From assembly GCF_900537085.1 (NCBI RefSeq), contig NZ_UNRE01000001.1, positions 146,975-191,062 of the forward strand: 44,088 bases of DNA, read 5' to 3'. Origin of the DNA: Agarivorans sp. Alg241-V36 (GTDB lineage: Bacteria; Pseudomonadota; Gammaproteobacteria; Enterobacterales; Celerinatantimonadaceae). Of the stretch, positions 21,501 through 29,826 are shown piece by piece. Both the position numbers and the translations under genes were made by a program. Numbering within the stretch: the first letter of the stretch is position 1; the number at the start of each line of letters is the position of its first letter. The notes beneath the pieces are model-generated. The model saw only the letters and a list, made by a program, of their open reading frames with translations, ran no database searches and had not been told where the DNA came from.

Positions 21501-23171
21501 CCAGGTGTTGGTCTAATTTCACCACCACCTCACCACGACATTTACTCTATCGAAGATTTAGCGCAGCTAATCTACGATTTGAAAAATGCCAACCGTGATG
21601 CACGTATTAACGTTAAGTTAGTATCTGAAGCGGGCGTAGGTACAATCGCTTCTGGTGTATGTAAAGGTTACGCCGATGTAGTACTTATTGCTGGTTATGA
21701 TGGTGGTACAGGTGCTTCTCCACTTAGCTCAATTAAGCACGCGGGTCTACCGTGGGAGCTAGGTCTAGCAGAAACGCATCAAACGTTAATTCAAAACAAA
21801 TTACGTAGCCGTATTACAGTACAGGCCGATGGTCAGCTTAAAACGCCACGCGATTTAGCCGTAGCAACGCTACTAGGTGCTGAAGAATGGGGTGTAGCAA
21901 CTGCTGCTCTAGTAGTAGAAGGTTGTACCATGATGCGTAAGTGTCACCTGAACACTTGTCCAGTCGGTATTGCGACTCAAGACCGCCGCTTGCGTGAACG
22001 TTACGCAGGTCAAGTTGACCACGTTGTTAACTTCTTCAAGATGATGGTTGAAGGCTTACGTGAGATTATGGCAGAGCTAGGCTTCCGCTCAATTAATGAG
22101 ATGGTAGGTCAAAGCCAATGTCTAACGCCACGTACCGATGTAGACCATTGGAAATACAAAGGTGTGGATTTATCTCCAATCCTTTACAAAGCTGATGACA
22201 GCGGTAACGAAACACTTTACTGCAGCCAAGAGCAAAAACACTTAATTCACGACATCGTGGATCGTCAGTTGATTAAAGACGCTGCTAAAGCGCTTGAATC
22301 TGGCGAGAAAGTATCGCTAAGTTCAGAAATCATCAACACCAACCGTAGTGTTGGAACCATGTTGTCTAATGAGATTTCTAAACGCTACGGCGCAGAAGGT
22401 CTACCAGAAGATACTATCGAAGTTAAATTTAACGGTAGTGCTGGTCAAAGCTTCGGTACCTTTGCAGCTAAAGGTATTAAGTTTGAACTAGAAGGCGATG
22501 CTAACGATTACTTCGGTAAAGGTCTATCTGGCGCCAAGTTAGTGGTTTACCCAGATGAAAAAGCCCCATTCGAAGCACGCAAAAACATCATTGTAGGTAA
22601 CGTAGCCTTCTTTGGTGGTACTTCTGGTGAAGCTTACATTCGCGGTATTGCTGGTGAGCGTTTCTGTGTTCGTAACTCTGGTGTAACAGCCATTGTAGAA
22701 GGTGTAGGTGACCACGGTTGTGAATACATGACTGGCGGTAAAGCGGTAATTCTTGGTGAAACAGGCCGTAACTTCGCTGCTGGTATGTCTGGCGGTGTAG
22801 CTTATGTATTAGACCGCAGCAAGCAATTCGCCTCACGTTGTAACATGGAAATGGTTAAGCTAGGCGGCATTGAAGATGCAGCCGAAGCAGCAGAGCTAAA
22901 AGCATTAATCGAAAATCACTTAGAGCAAACAGGCTCTGATGTAGCAAAAGAATTGCTAGCTGATTGGGATAACGCGCTTAGCATGTTCGTTCGTGTAATG
23001 CCTACCGACTACGAGCGTATGCAAAATTACATGAAAGAAGCAAAAGCTACAGGCGAGCATGAAACGGATTACGATGTAGCTGTTGCTGCATTCGATATGC
23101 ACCTTGATAGCGTAGCGCAAGCGAAAAAAGCCAAGGCTGAACAAGCCAAACAAAAAGCTGAAGCGGTTTAG
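18525..23171 (+). CDS. gltB: Glutamate synthase (NADPH) large subunit
   Basis: The 1548-residue alpha subunit of GOGAT, which makes two glutamates from glutamine and 2-oxoglutarate. The class II amidotransferase nucleophile is Cys21 (EHDSCGIGFVA), so a 20-residue propeptide is removed. The FMN-binding synthase domain contains GEGGEDPIRFK and SPPPHHDIYSIEDLAQL. The 3Fe-4S cysteines are in CTMMRKCHLNTCPVGIATQD (about 1133-1152). The C-terminal GXGXG beta-helix is present (GGKAVILGETGRNFAAGMSG). A charged Ala/Lys-rich tail closes the protein. gltD follows after nine bases. Confidence 0.97.
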   Translation: MTNITQHNKSLYRPEFEHDSCGIGFVAHLKGRKSHDVIENALTMLTCMEHRGGTGCDVDSGDGAGILIQLPHEFFNEEVTKLGFSLPKPGEYGVGMVYFPAGEAIRRECREILNRNIEKLGLTLLGYRVVPKDNSSLGQASLDNEPQIEQVFIARPSDLDQQVFERKLFVLRKYTLHIADATVAGVNEDFYMASMSSRTIVYKGQLTTAQVRKYYLDLQDPRVVSAIAMFHSRFSTNTFPAWRLAQPFRYIAHNGEINTVKGNVNWMRARESLLASVNFSKEELDMINPVCDISRSDSANLDMCVELLVLSGRPLEQVMMMVVPEAWQTQEDMDPVKRAFYEYYSCIMEPWDGPASISFTDGKVIGATLDRNGLRPSRYLVTDDGLVVMGSETGALVVDQSKVVQKGRLQPGKIFIADLEQGRIVADDEVKHTVCSTQPYGKWVEENKIVLDDLPLPEGYDRFATQHSLEKRQKAFGYSQEDISAVLKPMVGTSKEPLGAMGTDTPLAILSDKNPHLSHYFKQLFAQVTNPPIDPIREEMVMSLRTYVGADLNLLEETPLHCRKVEIKQPVLTNEQLAKLRSIDHNHFQAATIHTTFHASGAENELEKALERICRHAKDAVDDGFSILILSDRKVDSDHAAVPSVLATAAVHHYLIREGIRAHADLIVESGDIRETHHLATVLGYGAAAVNPYLAIETLLDMRDQAIIESSLSNDEVVERYTKAVNSGLLKIFSKMGISTLQSYQGAQIFEALGINSDVVKKYFTGTVTRIEGLSLDGIATEALNRHRDGFPADDNPFSDLILKTGGDYAWRKDGERHLFNPTTIRLLQNASSTNDYKVFKEYAANVDNQAKEAFTLRGLLKFKSDRESVPLSEVESAEAILKRFATGAMSFGSISWEAHTTLAIAMNRIGGKSNSGEGGEDPIRFKPMENGDSMISKIKQVASGRFGVTSHYLANAEELQIKMAQGAKPGEGGQLPGDKVDAWIGKTRGSTPGVGLISPPPHHDIYSIEDLAQLIYDLKNANRDARINVKLVSEAGVGTIASGVCKGYADVVLIAGYDGGTGASPLSSIKHAGLPWELGLAETHQTLIQNKLRSRITVQADGQLKTPRDLAVATLLGAEEWGVATAALVVEGCTMMRKCHLNTCPVGIATQDRRLRERYAGQVDHVVNFFKMMVEGLREIMAELGFRSINEMVGQSQCLTPRTDVDHWKYKGVDLSPILYKADDSGNETLYCSQEQKHLIHDIVDRQLIKDAAKALESGEKVSLSSEIINTNRSVGTMLSNEISKRYGAEGLPEDTIEVKFNGSAGQSFGTFAAKGIKFELEGDANDYFGKGLSGAKLVVYPDEKAPFEARKNIIVGNVAFFGGTSGEAYIRGIAGERFCVRNSGVTAIVEGVGDHGCEYMTGGKAVILGETGRNFAAGMSGGVAYVLDRSKQFASRCNMEMVKLGGIEDAAEAAELKALIENHLEQTGSDVAKELLADWDNALSMFVRVMPTDYERMQNYMKEAKATGEHETDYDVAVAAFDMHLDSVAQAKKAKAEQAKQKAEAV

Positions 23172-23180
23172 GAGAGAGAC

Positions 23181-24671
23181 ATGGCAAATCCAACGGGATT
23201 TATGGAAATAGACAGGAAGCTATCGACAGACCGCGACCCAGCAGAGCGTTTGATAGATTGGCTAGAAGTTAAAACGCCTATGAGCGAAGAAGCAGTTAAA
23301 GACCAAGCTTCTCGCTGTATGGATTGTGGTATTCCTTTTTGTCATTCTGGTGACTCAGACTACGCCCCGCGCGTAGCTGGGTGTCCAATTAACAACTTAA
23401 TTCCAGAATGGAATGACCTGGTTTACCGTGGTCGCTGGAAAGATGCGATTGACCGTTTACACAAAACTAATAACTTCCCAGAGTTTACCGGACGTGTATG
23501 CCCGGCGCCTTGTGAAGATTCTTGTGTACTCGGTATTAATGCTCCACCAGTAACTATTAAGAGCCAAGAAGTTAATATTATTGAGCGTGCATTTAAGGAA
23601 GGTTGGGTTAAACCTAACATTCCAGCTAAGCGCAGCGGTAAAACAGTGGCCATTGTTGGCTCTGGTCCTGCTGGTTTAGCAGCGGCTGCTCAGTTAAATT
23701 CTGCTGGTCATAAAGTGACAGTGTTTGAACGTGCTGACCGTATCGGTGGCTTGCTAATGTACGGTATTCCGAACATGAAGCTGCAAAAAGAGATCGTAGA
23801 GCGTCGTATTGAAATCATGCGTGAAGAAGGCATTGTGTTCAAAACTTCAGTAGAAGTGGGTAAAGACATTTCTATTAACCGTTTGAACGAAGACTTTGAT
23901 GCGTTATTGCTGGCCACTGGCGCAACTGTGCCACGTGACCTGCCTGTTGAAGGTCGCCAGTTAAACGGTGTTCACTTTGCGATGGAGTTCTTGGGTAAAA
24001 ATACTAAGAGCTTGTTAGACAGCAACTTAGAAGATGGCCGTTACATTAGCGCTAAAGATAAGCACGTTGTGGTTATTGGTGGTGGTGATACCGGTACTGA
24101 CTGTGTAGGTACTTCATTGCGTCACGGTTGTAAGAACGTAATGCAGCTAGAGATTATGCCTCAGCCTCCGCAAGAACGTGCTCAAGACAACCCTTGGCCA
24201 GAGTTTAAGCGCACATTGAAGCGTGACTACGGTCAAGATGAAGCGATTGCAATCCAAGGTGAAGATCCACGTCGTTACTTAGTCATGACGCAAAAGATGG
24301 TGGGGGACGAGCAGGGTAACGTAACTGAAGTTCACACTACTAAGATCAACTGGACTAAAAACGCTAACGGCCAAATGATTCCTGAGCCAGTAAAAGGCAG
24401 CGAAGAAGTAATTAAAGCTGACCTAGTTTTACTAGCAATGGGCTTCATGGGACCAGAAGCGGGCATTATTGATGAACTAGGTGTTGAAAAAGACGCCCGT
24501 TCAAATGCTAAAGCTACCTACGGTGAATACGCAACCAACGTTAAAGGTGTATTTGCAGCGGGTGATGCGCGTCGTGGTCAAAGTTTGATTGTATGGGCAA
24601 TCAACGAAGGTCGTGGTGCTGCACAAGCGGTTGATACCTTCTTAATGGGCAAGAGTTACTTGCCTAAGTAA
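23181..24671 (+). CDS. gltD: Glutamate synthase (NADPH) small subunit
   Basis: A 496-residue beta subunit that oxidises NADPH and passes electrons to GltB. N-terminal cysteines for the 4Fe-4S clusters are in [13 protein letters not shown] (about 46-58), GCPINN and [12 protein letters not shown]. Then come the FAD site [15 protein letters not shown] (about 157-171), the NADPH site [14 protein letters not shown] (about 293-306) and the C-terminal [19 protein letters not shown]. It has a Shine-Dalgarno site (GGAGAG) and forms an operon with gltB. Slightly longer than E. coli GltD (472). Confidence 0.96.
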   Translation: MANPTGFMEIDRKLSTDRDPAERLIDWLEVKTPMSEEAVKDQASRCMDCGIPFCHSGDSDYAPRVAGCPINNLIPEWNDLVYRGRWKDAIDRLHKTNNFPEFTGRVCPAPCEDSCVLGINAPPVTIKSQEVNIIERAFKEGWVKPNIPAKRSGKTVAIVGSGPAGLAAAAQLNSAGHKVTVFERADRIGGLLMYGIPNMKLQKEIVERRIEIMREEGIVFKTSVEVGKDISINRLNEDFDALLLATGATVPRDLPVEGRQLNGVHFAMEFLGKNTKSLLDSNLEDGRYISAKDKHVVVIGGGDTGTDCVGTSLRHGCKNVMQLEIMPQPPQERAQDNPWPEFKRTLKRDYGQDEAIAIQGEDPRRYLVMTQKMVGDEQGNVTEVHTTKINWTKNANGQMIPEPVKGSEEVIKADLVLLAMGFMGPEAGIIDELGVEKDARSNAKATYGEYATNVKGVFAAGDARRGQSLIVWAINEGRGAAQAVDTFLMGKSYLPK

Positions 24672-24689
24672 GCTCGAGACAAACAGCTA

Positions 24690-24717
24690 AAAAGCCCGGC
24701 TTATGCTGGGCTTTTTT
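24690..24717 (+). terminator. Terminator downstream of gltD
   Basis: GCCCGGC (24694-24700) with GCTGGGC (24705-24711), one G-T pair, followed by six T. Confidence 0.87.
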
Positions 24718-24826
24718 ATAGCCAAAATTCGGCTAGTGATTAGTCAATTGCGAAGCTTTTCTAAAAAATCCAAAAATGACGGTTTACAAGCTGAAAAATG
24801 CTAGGTAATATGCGCCCCGTTGCTGC

Positions 24827-24917
24827 GGAGGGGTGGCAGAGTGGTCGAATGCACCGGTCTTGAAAACCGGCAAGGGTTAATAGCCCTTCGAGAGTTCAAA
24901 TCTCTCCTCCTCCGCCA
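24827..24917 (+). tRNA. tRNA-Ser (UGA)
   Basis: A 91-base class II tRNA with CCA encoded. The acceptor GGAGGGG (24827-24833) pairs with CTCCTCC (24907-24913). The anticodon loop reads CTTGAAA, giving UGA. A long variable arm (AAGGGTTAATAGCCCTT) is typical of Ser, and the T arm GAGAGTTCAAATCTCTC is complete. Confidence 0.96.
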
Positions 24918-24929
24918 TTATTTAGAAGA

Positions 24930-24955
24930 ACGCCAGCATTACGCTGGCGTTTTTC
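24930..24955 (+). terminator. Terminator downstream of tRNA-Ser
   Basis: ACGCCAGC (24930-24937) with GCTGGCGT (24943-24950), then a T-run. Confidence 0.87.
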
Positions 24956-25162
24956 GTTTCTGTATTCCCTTACATATAATATTGATAAATTGCTAGTTTA
25001 TTGCGCAAACTGCCAATAATCTCAGTTCTACTCTAAACTTATACCGCTTAATCCTTTAAATTATTATCCTGATGGGATATAAAGTTTGCTGCGCAGACGA
25101 TGCAAGGTCTGGCAACCCGCCCAATTAGTAGATTGATGTTTTAGTTACAGCGGAGAAAACGC

Positions 25163-25807
25163 TTGATAAACGTATTTCTGGTTGACGATCATGAGCTAGT
25201 GCGTACAGGGATCCGTCGCATTTTAGAAGACGTTCGAGGATTTAAAGTGGTTGGTGAAGCCGAGAGCGGAGAAAAAGCCGCTCAATGGTGCAGAAACAAC
25301 CAAGCCAACGTAATCTTAATGGATATGAACATGCCTGGTATTGGTGGCTTAGAGGCTACCCGCAAGATATTGCGTTACGATCCAGACGCCAAGATTATCG
25401 TACTAACCATTCACACCGAAAACCCATTTCCTACCAAGGTTATGCAGGCAGGTGCGTGTGGCTATCTAACTAAAAGCGCTGGCCCAGACGAAATGCTACA
25501 AGCGATTCGCGCGGTTAATGTAGGTCAACGTTACCTATCGCCAGAAATTGCCCAGCAAATGGCCTTGAGTCAGTTTAACCCTGCTGAAGATAATCCTTTT
25601 CAAAGTTTGTCTGAGCGTGAGTTACAGATCATGTTGATGATAACCAAAGGTGAAAAGGTTACGGATATCTCGGATCAGTTAAGCTTAAGCCCTAAAACGG
25701 TGAACTCTTATCGCTATCGCTTGTTCAGCAAGCTTAATATTAGCGGCGATGTAGAGCTAACTCACTTGGCCATTCGCCACGGCATGATTGATACCGACAA
25801 GCTGTAA
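25163..25807 (+). CDS. uvrY: Response regulator UvrY/GacA
   Basis: A 214-residue NarL/FixJ-type regulator, the partner of sensor BarA/GacS. It activates CsrB-type small RNAs and so relieves CsrA. Receiver domain: VDDHE (Asp 8, 9), phospho-acceptor in [12 protein letters not shown] (Asp about 54), and the conserved Lys in YLTKSAG. LuxR-type [23 protein letters not shown] and [20 protein letters not shown]. It starts at TTG with GGAG upstream; the resulting N-terminus matches E. coli UvrY ([14 protein letters not shown]). uvrC follows three bases after its stop, as in E. coli. Confidence 0.95.
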   Translation: MINVFLVDDHELVRTGIRRILEDVRGFKVVGEAESGEKAAQWCRNNQANVILMDMNMPGIGGLEATRKILRYDPDAKIIVLTIHTENPFPTKVMQAGACGYLTKSAGPDEMLQAIRAVNVGQRYLSPEIAQQMALSQFNPAEDNPFQSLSERELQIMLMITKGEKVTDISDQLSLSPKTVNSYRYRLFSKLNISGDVELTHLAIRHGMIDTDKL

Positions 25808-25809
25808 TT

Positions 25810-27642
25810 TTGCTCGAAGATAGCACTCCATTCGATAGTAAAAAGTTCCTAAGCCAGGTAACAGAAGCTAGCGGCATATACATGATGTATAACGCCGCTA
25901 ATGAAGTGATCTATGTAGGCAAAGCTAAATCACTTAAAAAGCGTTTAAGCAGTTATTTTCGTAAAAACGTAGATAGCAACAAAACCCGCGCGCTGGTTTC
26001 AAACATCGCCAAGGTAGAAGTCACGGTAACCCATACCGAAACCGAAGCGCTGATTCTTGAACACAACCTAATCAAAAAACACCTACCAAAATACAATGTA
26101 TTGCTGCGTGACGATAAGTCTTATCCCTACATTTTACTCAGTAAACACAAGCACCCCCGGATATCGATGCACCGTGGTGCTAAACGCAACAAAGGTGATT
26201 ATTTTGGCCCTTACCCTAATGGCAATGCGGTAAGAGAAAGTCTGCATTTGATGCAGAAACTGTTTCCTATTCGCCAGTGCAGCGATAGTGAATATGCCAA
26301 TCGGCAACGACCATGTTTACAGTATCAACTAAAGCGCTGCTCAGGACCCTGTGTGAATTTAATTAGCGATGAGGACTATAAGCAGCAAGTAGACCTCGCC
26401 AGCATGTTCCTAAAGGGCAAAAGCCAGCAGGTTATTAACCAACTGGCTGAGAAGATGACTACCGCCAGCGATAATCTAAACTTTGAAGCTGCTGCCGGTT
26501 TTAGAGATCAAATTCAAGCTTTACGTAAAGTACAAGAACAACAGTTTGTAAGTGGTAATACCGAACATAGCGATGTGCTTGGGTTTGCCTTTAGAAATGG
26601 CATTGCGGTTATTCACTTATTGTTAATTCGCGATGGTCAAGTATTAGGTAGCCGTTCTTATTATCCTAAGGTGCCTAAACAAGCAGACTTGCCGGAAGTA
26701 TTACGCAGCTTTGTTATGCAGTATTACTTGTCGGAGCAACGTAAAGGCAATCAACCAAATGAAGTGTTGCTGCCTGACATCGAAGGCGACTGGCCAGAAA
26801 TAGAAGCCGCTATCGAGAGCGAACTCGATTGTAAAGTTAAGCTGTTACAGCCTAAGCGTGGTGAGAAACTACGTTTTGTGGCACTTGCTAACACTAACGC
26901 TGAAAATGCGCTGTTAACTAAACTTAATCAAGAAGCCACTATTCATCATCGGGTAACCGAACTAGAAGCTTTGCTAAAGCAAGACAAGCCAATTAAACGC
27001 ATGGAGTGTTTTGACATCAGCCACACCCAAGGTGAAAGAACTGTAGCGTCTTGTGTGGTGTTTGACAGGCAAGGGCCCAATAAAGCTGAGTATCGCCGTT
27101 TTAATATTGAAGGTATTACTGGCGGCGATGATTACGCCGCAATGGCGCAAGCTTTAACCCGGCGCTATAAAAAAGCTCAACTGGCAGAAAAAATCCCAGA
27201 CGTACTGTTTATCGACGGTGGTAAGGGGCAATTGTCCGCGGCTTTTTCTAGCATAGAGCCGCTTAACCTTTCGCCAATGCCGCTGTTGGTTGGGGTCGCT
27301 AAAGGTACAACCCGTAAGCCAGGTTTAGAAACTCTGCTTATCGGTAAAGCAATGACAGAGATACACTTGCCCAGTGATTCCCCAGCATTACACTTAATCC
27401 AACACATTCGCGACGAAAGTCACCGCTTTGCCATTACCGGTCATCGTAATCGACGAGACAAGGCGCGTAAGACCAGCGTACTGGAAGACATTGATGGAGT
27501 AGGGGCAAAGCGTAGGCAAGCTCTACTCACCCATTTAGGGGGAATGCAGCAACTTAAAAGTGCCAGTGTAGACGAAATCAAAAAAGTTCCCGGAATTAGC
27601 CCTTCTTTGGCGCAAAAAATTTATGATTCGTTGCATCACTAG
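25810..27642 (+). CDS. uvrC: Excinuclease ABC subunit C
   Basis: A 610-residue dual-incision nuclease of nucleotide excision repair (E. coli UvrC is also 610). N-terminal GIY-YIG domain: [21 protein letters not shown] cysteine-rich stretch, then the UvrB-binding UVR motif ([20 protein letters not shown]). The C-terminal RNase-H-like endonuclease has [14 protein letters not shown] and [10 protein letters not shown]. Ends in a helix-hairpin-helix pair ([17 protein letters not shown]). The start is TTG, three bases after uvrY, so translation is probably coupled. Confidence 0.96.
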   Translation: MLEDSTPFDSKKFLSQVTEASGIYMMYNAANEVIYVGKAKSLKKRLSSYFRKNVDSNKTRALVSNIAKVEVTVTHTETEALILEHNLIKKHLPKYNVLLRDDKSYPYILLSKHKHPRISMHRGAKRNKGDYFGPYPNGNAVRESLHLMQKLFPIRQCSDSEYANRQRPCLQYQLKRCSGPCVNLISDEDYKQQVDLASMFLKGKSQQVINQLAEKMTTASDNLNFEAAAGFRDQIQALRKVQEQQFVSGNTEHSDVLGFAFRNGIAVIHLLLIRDGQVLGSRSYYPKVPKQADLPEVLRSFVMQYYLSEQRKGNQPNEVLLPDIEGDWPEIEAAIESELDCKVKLLQPKRGEKLRFVALANTNAENALLTKLNQEATIHHRVTELEALLKQDKPIKRMECFDISHTQGERTVASCVVFDRQGPNKAEYRRFNIEGITGGDDYAAMAQALTRRYKKAQLAEKIPDVLFIDGGKGQLSAAFSSIEPLNLSPMPLLVGVAKGTTRKPGLETLLIGKAMTEIHLPSDSPALHLIQHIRDESHRFAITGHRNRRDKARKTSVLEDIDGVGAKRRQALLTHLGGMQQLKSASVDEIKKVPGISPSLAQKIYDSLHH

Positions 27643-27688
27643 GCAAGATTAGGCAACATAGCGGCAGTAGTTTTATAAATGAAAAATA

Positions 27689-28240
27689 ATGATAAATATT
27701 CCAAATATACTAACCGCGTTTAGAATTGTATTAATTCCGTTTTTCTTAATAGCTTTTTACCTTCCCGTAGAGTGGGGCATGCTAGCGGCTGCTTTCATCT
27801 TTGGTTTAGCCGCAGCAACAGATTATTTAGACGGGTATCTTGCACGCCGTTTAGGTCAAACCACGCCTTTTGGTGCTTTTTTGGACCCCGTAGCTGACAA
27901 AGCAATGGTGGTGGCTGCGCTGGTAATATTAGTCGAGCATTATCAAACATTCTGGATAACCGTACCTGCAGTAATAATGATCTCTCGCGAAATTATTATT
28001 TCTGCACTTAGAGAGTGGATGGCTGAATTAGGCAAGCGATCGAGTGTTGCGGTATCTTGGATCGGTAAATATAAAACGGCAGCTCAAATGGCGGCGATTA
28101 CAGGTTTAACCGCACAAATAGACCCTTTGGTAACACAAGCTAGTTATGGTTTATTTTATATTGCGACCATTTTAACGCTGTGGTCTATGGTGAGTTACCT
28201 AGCTTTAGCTTGGCCAGAATTAAAGCAGAATGACAAATAA
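27689..28240 (+). CDS. pgsA: CDP-diacylglycerol--glycerol-3-phosphate 3-phosphatidyltransferase
   Basis: A 183-residue integral membrane enzyme that makes phosphatidylglycerol phosphate, the committed step to phosphatidylglycerol and cardiolipin. The CDP-alcohol phosphatidyltransferase motif D-G-x2-A-R-x8-G-x3-D-x3-D is intact ([20 protein letters not shown], then LDPVADK, about 46-70). About four to five hydrophobic helices. [20 protein letters not shown] matches the E. coli protein. It follows uvrC and precedes tRNA-Gly-Cys-Leu as in E. coli. Confidence 0.95.
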   Translation: MINIPNILTAFRIVLIPFFLIAFYLPVEWGMLAAAFIFGLAAATDYLDGYLARRLGQTTPFGAFLDPVADKAMVVAALVILVEHYQTFWITVPAVIMISREIIISALREWMAELGKRSSVAVSWIGKYKTAAQMAAITGLTAQIDPLVTQASYGLFYIATILTLWSMVSYLALAWPELKQNDK

Positions 28241-28295
28241 ACAGCGGCTTTAGCCTAAAAATCAAACGAACAGTTAGAAACTTACCAAAAGACAG

Positions 28296-28323
28296 TTGAC
28301 GTAGGGATTTGGGCCGCTAAAAT
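28296..28323 (+). promoter_or_regulatory. Sigma-70 promoter of first tRNA Gly-Cys-Leu set
   Basis: TTGACG (28296-28301), a 16-base spacer and TAAAAT (28318-28323), about 80 bases ahead of tRNA-Gly. Close to consensus, as expected for stable RNA. Confidence 0.65.
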
Positions 28324-28401
28324 GCACAGCACATTCAGCGGCAACGCTGGAGTGTTAAAGGCGCGTTACTTAGTGTAAATACAAAAGGTAATGCAGATGA
28401 A

Positions 28402-28477
28402 GCGGCACTAGCTCAGTTGGTAGAGCGCAACCTTGCCAAGGTTGAGGTCATCAGTTCGAACCTGATGTGCCGCTCCA
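28402..28477 (+). tRNA. glyW: tRNA-Gly (GCC), copy 1
   Basis: 76 bases including CCA. Acceptor GCGGCAC with GTGCCGC; the anticodon loop CTTGCCAA reads GCC. Same position after pgsA as E. coli glyW. It differs from copy 2 at 29203 only by one compensated pair in the T stem (ATCAG/CTGAT against ATCGG/CCGAT). Confidence 0.96.
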
Positions 28478-28495
28478 ATTTAACACAAGTAGTAT

Positions 28496-28569
28496 GGCGG
28501 GTTGGCAGAGTGGCTATGCAGCGGATTGCAAATCCGTGGACCTCGGTTCGACTCCGGGACCCGCCTCCA
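28496..28569 (+). tRNA. cysT: tRNA-Cys (GCA), copy 1
   Basis: 74 bases including CCA. Acceptor GGCGGGT with ACCCGCC; the anticodon loop ATTGCAAA reads GCA. Identical to the copy at 29297. Confidence 0.96.
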
Positions 28570-28587
28570 TACTATTAAAATTGTGTC

Positions 28588-28674
28588 GCCCGGGTGGTGA
28601 AATTGGTAGACACAAGGGATTTAAAATCCCTCGTCTGAAAGGACGTGCCGGTTCAAGTCCGGCCCCGGGCACCA
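28588..28674 (+). tRNA. leuZ: tRNA-Leu (UAA), copy 1
   Basis: 87 bases including CCA, class II with variable arm TCGTCTGAAAGGACG. Acceptor GCCCGGG with CCCGGGC; anticodon TAA in GATTTAAAATC. Two further copies follow at 28979 and 29388. Confidence 0.96.
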
Positions 28675-28978
28675 ACTCTTCTTGCTATTCTAAGTTCCAA
28701 TCTCCCTAAAAAGACTTAACTCATTGTAAAACTATACCTGTTTAGTTATATGAGTTGTTTAAGCCATTTAATCTCTAATTAAAACTAACTTTATGTTCGT
28801 TATATTTATAGCTGACTTCGCCGTTATTAAACCTGCAAAAGATTGAAAAGGCAGCTGCTAGATCGCTTTTTAAGCACTTGAATCAACTCCCTCAAAAAAT
28901 CCGTTGACTCATTTCTGTAATACGTTAAAGTACAACTCGTTTTCAGGGGCTAGCCCTTAGATAACAGCAAAACGTGTC
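28675..28978 (+). promoter_or_regulatory. Spacer between tRNA-Leu copies 1 and 2, with promoter
   Basis: About 300 AT-rich bases with no gene. The useful element is a sigma-70-like promoter: TTGACT (28904-28909), 16-base spacer, TAAAGT (28926-28931), about 48 bases before tRNA-Leu copy 2. It indicates that the second set (Leu, Gly, Cys, Leu) can be transcribed independently of the first. Confidence 0.55.
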
Positions 28979-29065
28979 GCCCGGGTGGTGAAATTGGTAG
29001 ACACAAGGGATTTAAAATCCCTCGTCTGAAAGGACGTGCCGGTTCAAGTCCGGCCCCGGGCACCA
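28979..29065 (+). tRNA. tRNA-Leu (UAA), copy 2
   Basis: Identical to the copy at 28588, and even the upstream bases GTGTC are the same, which points to a recent duplication. 87 bases including CCA. Confidence 0.96.
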
Positions 29066-29122
29066 GTTATTTGAGTTGGAATACTCGTTACTGCTTGAGT
29101 GGTAACAAAAGAAGTTTATTAA

Positions 29123-29181
29123 GCGGCACTAGCTCAGTGTGAGTATATAGAGTAGCGCAACCTAGTTGCTAACTCGCACAC
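29123..29181 (+). pseudogene. Decayed tRNA-Gly copy
   Basis: The first 15 bases (GCGGCACTAGCTCAG, preceded by TTAA as in copy 2) match tRNA-Gly exactly. Pieces of the D and anticodon arms follow in scrambled form (AGTAGCGCAACCT). The 3' half, T arm and acceptor complement are missing, so it cannot make a tRNA. A local hairpin, GCAAC CTA GTTGC, remains. Confidence 0.7.
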
Positions 29182-29202
29182 TAAATAGTGATAAAGAATT
29201 AA

Positions 29203-29278
29203 GCGGCACTAGCTCAGTTGGTAGAGCGCAACCTTGCCAAGGTTGAGGTCATCGGTTCGAACCCGATGTGCCGCTCCA
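29203..29278 (+). tRNA. tRNA-Gly (GCC), copy 2
   Basis: 76 bases with CCA. Acceptor GCGGCAC with GTGCCGC, anticodon GCC; T stem ATCGG/CCGAT. Confidence 0.96.
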
Positions 29279-29296
29279 AAATTTGTAATGCCTTTT

Positions 29297-29370
29297 GGCG
29301 GGTTGGCAGAGTGGCTATGCAGCGGATTGCAAATCCGTGGACCTCGGTTCGACTCCGGGACCCGCCTCCA
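29297..29370 (+). tRNA. tRNA-Cys (GCA), copy 2
   Basis: 74 bases with CCA, identical to the copy at 28496. Anticodon GCA. Confidence 0.96.
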
Positions 29371-29387
29371 TTACAAAGTAAAGTTTT

Positions 29388-29474
29388 GCCCGGGTGGTGA
29401 AATTGGTAGACACAAGGGATTTAAAATCCCTCGTCTGAAAGGACGTGCCGGTTCAAGTCCGGCCCCGGGCACCA
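29388..29474 (+). tRNA. tRNA-Leu (UAA), copy 3
   Basis: 87 bases with CCA, identical to copies 1 and 2. Anticodon TAA, class II variable arm. Confidence 0.96.
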
Positions 29475-29479
29475 ATTCA

Positions 29480-29513
29480 AAAAAAGCCAGTAGCAATTGC
29501 TACTGGCTTTTTT
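29480..29513 (+). terminator. Terminator of the tRNA block
   Basis: AAAAGCCAGTAGCAA pairs with TTGCTACTGGCTTTT as a perfect palindromic hairpin, followed by further T. It ends the tRNA transcript and insulates the guanidine operon. Confidence 0.9.
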
Positions 29514-29550
29514 GGTTCTAAAATCTTCAATATTACTCTCTTAGACAAAT

Positions 29551-29597
29551 CTCACCATGTTGGTGCTTGTTGAAGCGCATTGAGCAAAAACGGTGCG
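29551..29597 (+). promoter_or_regulatory. Two NtrC-like enhancer sites of the guanidine operon
   Basis: Site 1 (29551-29567) is CTCACCA-TGT-TGGTGCT, a perfect CACCA/TGGTG dyad close to the NtrC consensus TGCACCA-N3-TGGTGCA. Site 2 (29581-29597) is TGAGCAA-AAA-CGGTGCG, a weaker match whose centre lies 30 bases (about three helical turns) away. They lie about 87 and 117 bases upstream of the predicted start, a normal enhancer distance for sigma-54. Assignment to NtrC is inference from the motif and the nitrogen role of the operon. Confidence 0.65.
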
Positions 29598-29648
29598 CGA
29601 AAAGATACTTTTGCGTCAATGAAGTACCTAAAATTAGGTAACGCTGGT

Positions 29649-29665
29649 TTGGCATAGCCATTGCT
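29649..29665 (+). promoter_or_regulatory. Sigma-54 (RpoN) promoter of the guanidine operon
   Basis: TTGGCATAGCCATTGCT matches the sigma-54 consensus TGGCAYR-N4-TTGCW at every fixed position, with -24 GG at 29651-29652 and -12 GC at 29663-29664. Transcription should start near 29675, just before the riboswitch leader. RpoN with NtrC activation is the standard arrangement for nitrogen-limitation genes. Confidence 0.82.
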
Positions 29666-29730
29666 ACTTTAACTTTGCGACATGAGAGATGTATGGCTCT
29701 GCCTCATCAAGAGCCGCTTAAAATTTGCAA

Positions 29731-29826
29731 TAGACATCTAGGGTTCCGGCTGCAACGCAGTGTCTGGACCGAGAGTTGTCAACCTCATAGAGGTTACACG
29801 GAGGGATAAAAGCCCGGGAGATGACA
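29731..29826 (+). promoter_or_regulatory. Guanidine-I riboswitch (ykkC) aptamer
   Basis: The leader contains the ykkC hallmark segments in order: CTAGGGTTCCG (29738-29748), GGACCGAGAG (29766-29775), ACACGGAGGGATAAAAG (29796-29812) and CCCGGGAGA (29813-29821). P1 closes by CATCT (29735-29739) with AGATG (29819-29823). Side hairpins are CTGC-AAC-GCAG and AACCTC-ATA-GAGGTT (29781-29795). Guanidine binding should stabilise P1 and permit transcription of the importer and degradation genes. It was long annotated as an orphan riboswitch of urea-carboxylase operons. Confidence 0.95.

Noticed and set aside
29123-29181. A third functional tRNA-Gly
   Set aside because: The acceptor complement and the T arm are missing, so no cloverleaf can form.
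28467-29521. Apparent short proteins across the tRNA block
   Set aside because: They are translations of tRNA genes (the same peptide recurs over each tRNA-Leu copy) and are not genes.
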